DNA from: Pedobacter sp. UBA5917
Lineage (GTDB): Bacteria; Bacteroidota; Bacteroidia; Sphingobacteriales; Sphingobacteriaceae
Reading direction: 5' to 3'
NCBI RefSeq assembly: GCF_002432345.1
Contig: NZ_DJDT01000207.1
Coordinates: 1-23,563 of the forward strand
DNA length: 23,563 bases
Positions within the stretch are counted from its first letter, which is position 1; every line of letters begins with the position of its first letter. A program made the translations under genes and the position numbers. The notes under the pieces are model-generated. The model was given only the letters and a program-made list of their open reading frames with translations. It had not been told where the DNA came from and ran no database searches. Below, piece after piece: positions 20,707 through 23,563 of the stretch.

Positions 20707-22497
20707 CTACCCCATATAATCATTTTGCCTCATCAGCAATGCCCTGTATTTATTAAAGATTGCCGTTTTAGATACAAAACCCAGGTATTGGTTCTGTGCG
20801 GTTAATACTGGTAAAATCCAAACATTATCCTGTTCCATTTTCTCCAATACCAGCTTCAGGTCATCGTTTTCTGCAATCGTATTTGGCGCCGGCTGAACCA
20901 GATAAGAAGCCTGTAAATGATCTTTATCCGAATTACTGATCATTTCGTTAAATAGCTCCTCGATATAAATGATTCCCTTAAAATCTCCCACCTCATCAGT
21001 AACTGCTATTACATTTTTATGCGATTGCATAATTTCATTCATTTTGATTGAAATCAGATCGTCCATCCGTAGCTGTGGATAGCTTTTCTCGATCAGGTAT
21101 TTCAGTTTCATCTGGTTTAAAACCGTGGTATCCTTATCTTCGTGCGATAATAATTCTCCCTTATCGGCCAGTGCTTTGGTATAAATAGAATGTTTTTGCG
21201 AACTTCGGTTAATGGCGTAAGAAATCGCTGTGGTAATCATCAGCGGAACCATTAAAATATACCCTCCGGTAATTTCAGCAATCAGGAAAATACCTGTTAA
21301 AGGTGCATGCATAATGGATCCTAAAGCTGCAGCCATACCGGCAACAATAAAATTGGATACGTTTAACTGTGCTATACCGGATAAATTGACCACATAGGCA
21401 AAAATAAATCCAATTAAACCACCCATAATCAAACTAGGGGCAAACGTTCCTCCGTTACCACCGGCTCCTAAGGTCACCAGAGTAGCAATCGATTTCATAA
21501 AAATAGTAACAACCGTAAATAAAACCACCAATGCCGGAATGGTATTATAATCAGCAAAAATACTGTTGTTGATTACCGCTTGATAGTCGCCCTTTAACAG
21601 TCCTTTTATGGTGATGTATCCTTCGCCATAAAGTGTTGGAAATAGAAACACCAATGCACCGAGCATTAATCCGCCCACTACCACCTTGGTATAAGGATGC
21701 TTTATTTTGTAAAATAACCCTTTAACGGCATAATTTGCCTTCGTAAAATAAATGGAGAACAAACCGATAAAACAGGCCAGAATTACATAATAGAGCAAAG
21801 CATTAACCTTCCACCCTTCTGTAACCAAAAAGAAAAGCTGTTGTGTATAAAATAACCTGGCCACTACTGCTGCCGTTGCCGCAGAAAGTAACAAAGGAAT
21901 AAAGGCTGGAATGGTAAATTCGGGCAATAAGATTTCGATTGCAAAAACAATACCCGCCACCGGACTGTTAAAAGCTCCAGCAATCCCTGCCGCTGCACCA
22001 CAGGCAACCAGCATGGTAATTTCGCGGTACGATAAACCCAGTAAACGGCCAAGATTTGATCCGATTGCCGAACCACTGGTTACAATCGGGGCCTCCAAAC
22101 CAGTAGATCCCCCAAAACCAACGGTAACAGCTGCTGTTATAATCTGGGAATAAATATTGTGAGCTTCAACCTTGCTCGATTTTTTCGAAATCGCATAAAG
22201 CAATGGAGTTAAACCTGTTTCGAATTTCGTTTTACGGATAAAGTATTTAATATACAGCACCGTTAAAAAAATACCAATCATCGGAAAAATAAAATACAGG
22301 TAGTATTTATATTTCCAGTGCCAATCTGACTGAAGAAATTCTTCTATGTGATGGGTTAAACTTTTTAAAGCGGCTGCTGCTAATCCGGCTAAAATCCCTA
22401 CAATTACAGCAAGGATAATTAAGAAATTACGGTTTGATATTTTAGATTTACGGTATTGGTTAATCTTATCAAGGTAATTTACAAATCTGATGTACAT
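20707..22497 (-). CDS. ClC-family chloride channel/transporter with C-terminal CBS domains
   Basis: The 596-residue protein has a ClC membrane domain (about 25-430) and a tandem CBS pair (about 465-590), as in many Bacteroidota ClC proteins. Visible motifs are TGLTPLL (94-100, in place of GSGIP), GLEAP with the gating Glu135, GGTFAP (349-354) and Tyr413 (EITGGYIL), which fits the central anion-coordinating Tyr. At the position of the internal proton glutamate of E. coli ClC (second E of IEEMRPQF) this protein has Ile189 (IEILLPEF). Nucleotide binding by the CBS pair is possible. It has its own promoter in the 75-bp gap after the RluA gene. Confidence 0.92.
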   Translation of the reverse strand: MYIRFVNYLDKINQYRKSKISNRNFLIILAVIVGILAGLAAAALKSLTHHIEEFLQSDWHWKYKYYLYFIFPMIGIFLTVLYIKYFIRKTKFETGLTPLLYAISKKSSKVEAHNIYSQIITAAVTVGFGGSTGLEAPIVTSGSAIGSNLGRLLGLSYREITMLVACGAAAGIAGAFNSPVAGIVFAIEILLPEFTIPAFIPLLLSAATAAVVARLFYTQQLFFLVTEGWKVNALLYYVILACFIGLFSIYFTKANYAVKGLFYKIKHPYTKVVVGGLMLGALVFLFPTLYGEGYITIKGLLKGDYQAVINNSIFADYNTIPALVVLFTVVTIFMKSIATLVTLGAGGNGGTFAPSLIMGGLIGFIFAYVVNLSGIAQLNVSNFIVAGMAAALGSIMHAPLTGIFLIAEITGGYILMVPLMITTAISYAINRSSQKHSIYTKALADKGELLSHEDKDTTVLNQMKLKYLIEKSYPQLRMDDLISIKMNEIMQSHKNVIAVTDEVGDFKGIIYIEELFNEMISNSDKDHLQASYLVQPAPNTIAENDDLKLVLEKMEQDNVWILPVLTAQNQYLGFVSKTAIFNKYRALLMRQNDYMG

Positions 22498-22526
22498 TCT
22501 ATTGTTTTTTAATAGAGGGCGATGCC

Positions 22527-22558
22527 CAAAAGTAATAAAAACAAGCCGGAGAAGCCAA
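22527..22558 (-). promoter_or_regulatory. Promoter of the ClC gene (Bacteroidota type)
   Basis: On the minus strand TTG (22558-22556), a 21-nt spacer and TACTTTTG (22534-22527) match TTG-N17-23-TAnnTTTG in full. The -7 box is 29 nt from the ATG. This is the best promoter match in the window. Confidence 0.7.
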
Positions 22559-22572
22559 TTTAAAAGCCTCTT

Positions 22573-23295
22573 TTATGCATCAAATTTATCCAATAACTTA
22601 ATCAGGGTGGCAAAATCTTTTGGATATGGTGCATCGATCACAATATCCTGATCGTTCAGCCCTTTAAACACCAGATGACGGGCGTGTAAGGCAAAACGTT
22701 TCATGATCGGTTGTTCCTCTTCACCCTTGGTTAATTTATAGCCTCTTTTGATCGAAGATAGAAAAACCGGTTTCCCTTTATACATGTCATCACCAACAAT
22801 GGCAGCCCTTTGGGTAGCGAGGTGGATCCGGATCTGGTGCATACGGCCGGTAATCGGCTTACACTCAACCAAAGTATAGTGTTTGTAGTATTTTAAAGAA
22901 TTAAATATCGTTTCGGCACGTTTACCTTCGGCCCTATCAATGGTTACATTTTTATTGCCATCGTTTAAAATCGGCAGATCAACCGTCAGATCATCAAAAA
23001 TAACATGCCCATCTACTACCGCATGGTAAGTCTTATTTACCTTTCTTCTTTCGAACTGCATAGAAGCATGACGGTAACCTTCCGGATTTTTTGCAATAAT
23101 CAAAGCACCTGAAGTTTCCTTATCCAAACGGTGACAAACCTGTGCATCATCGCTATATTGTTTTGCCAAACGCAATACATTGGTTTCTCCTGATCCGCCA
23201 CGTTCATCGAGCGAGGCTAAAAATGGAGGTTTATTGATAACAATAAAATCGTTGTCTTCGAAAAGAATAAGGTCTTTAAAATTAGGAAACTTCAA
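22573..23295 (-). CDS. RluA-family RNA pseudouridine synthase
   Basis: The 240-residue protein has the catalytic motif HRLDKETSG (55-63; catalytic Asp58), the DFIVINKPPFLAS start of the fold and the family signature GRMHQIRIH (150-158). It converts uridine to pseudouridine in rRNA or tRNA. It has no N-terminal S4 domain and is shorter than RluC/RluD, so it could be RluA-, TruC- or RluC-like; the target cannot be told from sequence. The start ATG at 23295 is preceded by a -7 box, TATTTTTG, 22 nt upstream. Confidence 0.93.
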   Translation of the reverse strand: MKFPNFKDLILFEDNDFIVINKPPFLASLDERGGSGETNVLRLAKQYSDDAQVCHRLDKETSGALIIAKNPEGYRHASMQFERRKVNKTYHAVVDGHVIFDDLTVDLPILNDGNKNVTIDRAEGKRAETIFNSLKYYKHYTLVECKPITGRMHQIRIHLATQRAAIVGDDMYKGKPVFLSSIKRGYKLTKGEEEQPIMKRFALHARHLVFKGLNDQDIVIDAPYPKDFATLIKLLDKFDA

Positions 23296-23317
23296 ACTGT
23301 GTGTAATTAATGAAACG

Positions 23318-23325
23318 CAAAAATA
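23318..23325 (-). promoter_or_regulatory. Putative -7 promoter element for the pseudouridine synthase gene
   Basis: TATTTTTG on the minus strand matches TAnnTTTG, 22 nt before the ATG. No convincing -33 TTG. Confidence 0.4.
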
Positions 23326-23347
23326 CGATTTTATTTTTTAAGGCATT

Positions 23348-23375
23348 CGTCACCCTGAATTTATTTCAGGGTCTG
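23348..23375. repeat. Dispersed palindromic element, family A, copy 3 (inverted)
   Basis: CGTCACCCTGAA ... TTCAGGGTCTG, the reverse complement of the 2016-2043 element with a slightly changed loop. Confidence 0.65.
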
Positions 23376-23507
23376 ATGAACAGTTTGAGTAACCCTACTT
23401 TAAACTAAACTAAAGTATTCCCCCCATTTTGTAATTCTGAGTGGTTTTTATGATATAAAATAATATTATTGACAAAGAGGTTTCTCACTCAACCCCTCCT
23501 AATTTAA

Positions 23508-23563
23508 CGTCATTTCGAGCGAAGCGCAGCGAAGTCGAGAAATCTGTCTCGAGATAGATCTCT
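23508..23563. repeat. Dispersed family B element, running to the window edge
   Basis: Starts CGTCATTTCGAGCGAAGCGC and carries GTCGAGAAATCT, with an internal hairpin CGAAGCGCAGCGAAG-like dyad and a trailing CTCGAGATAGATCTCT. It may continue beyond the window. No gene is visible in 23376-23507. Confidence 0.6.

Noticed and set aside
1..23563. tRNA or rRNA genes
   Set aside because: No tRNA-like cloverleaf landmarks or rRNA signature segments were seen on either strand by reading; a covariance search was not possible.

Overview
The window looks like a low-GC Bacteroidota chromosome, most probably Sphingobacteriaceae and Pedobacter-like. The pointers are SusC/BtuB-type TonB receptors, lipoproteins with Cys-Lys-Lys-Asp-type N-termini, promoters matching the Bacteroidota -7 consensus TAnnTTTG, few Shine-Dalgarno sequences, and short dispersed intergenic palindromes. 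This placement is inference from gene and sequence style.

Layout. At 1-3527 lie housekeeping and small genes: a truncated 3-methyladenine DNA glycosylase, a free-methionine-(R)-sulfoxide reductase, a CrtA-like protein with an 83-residue partner, a repeat-rich 0.8 kb gap, a Dabb-domain protein and a glycine-zipper lipoprotein. At 3661-17655 almost everything points to vitamin B12 (cobalamin) acquisition. All genes there are on the minus strand and fall in three units. (i) A BtuF-like binding protein, a Sir2 deacylase and a DUF71/COG2102 ATP-pyrophosphatase. (ii) A cobalamin riboswitch, a BtuB-like receptor, a six-TM DUF6580-type membrane protein and a terminator. (iii) A second cobalamin riboswitch, a second BtuB-like receptor, two BtuG-like propeller lipoproteins, two paralogous lipoproteins with a calcium-loop-like motif, a third propeller lipoprotein and a terminator. 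At 17744-23295 are a serine hydrolase, an orphan NtrC-type response regulator, a ClC transporter with CBS domains and an RluA-family pseudouridine synthase. The last 0.25 kb again holds dispersed repeats.

Working model (inference): when B12 is scarce, both riboswitches release their operons. Surface lipoproteins of unit iii capture corrinoid and pass it to the TonB-dependent receptors. The BtuF-like protein, the membrane protein and the DUF71/Sir2 pair would act in inner-membrane uptake or salvage. No BtuC or BtuD is present in the window.

The most unusual non-coding element is between the two riboswitch operons: an array with exact 21-bp periodicity (9299-9694), interrupted and flanked by hairpin-plus-14-bp-repeat elements and lying just upstream of the first riboswitch promoter. 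The two riboswitch leaders also share an identical 30-nt segment outside the aptamer and a second hairpin near the start codon, which suggests a shared expression platform.
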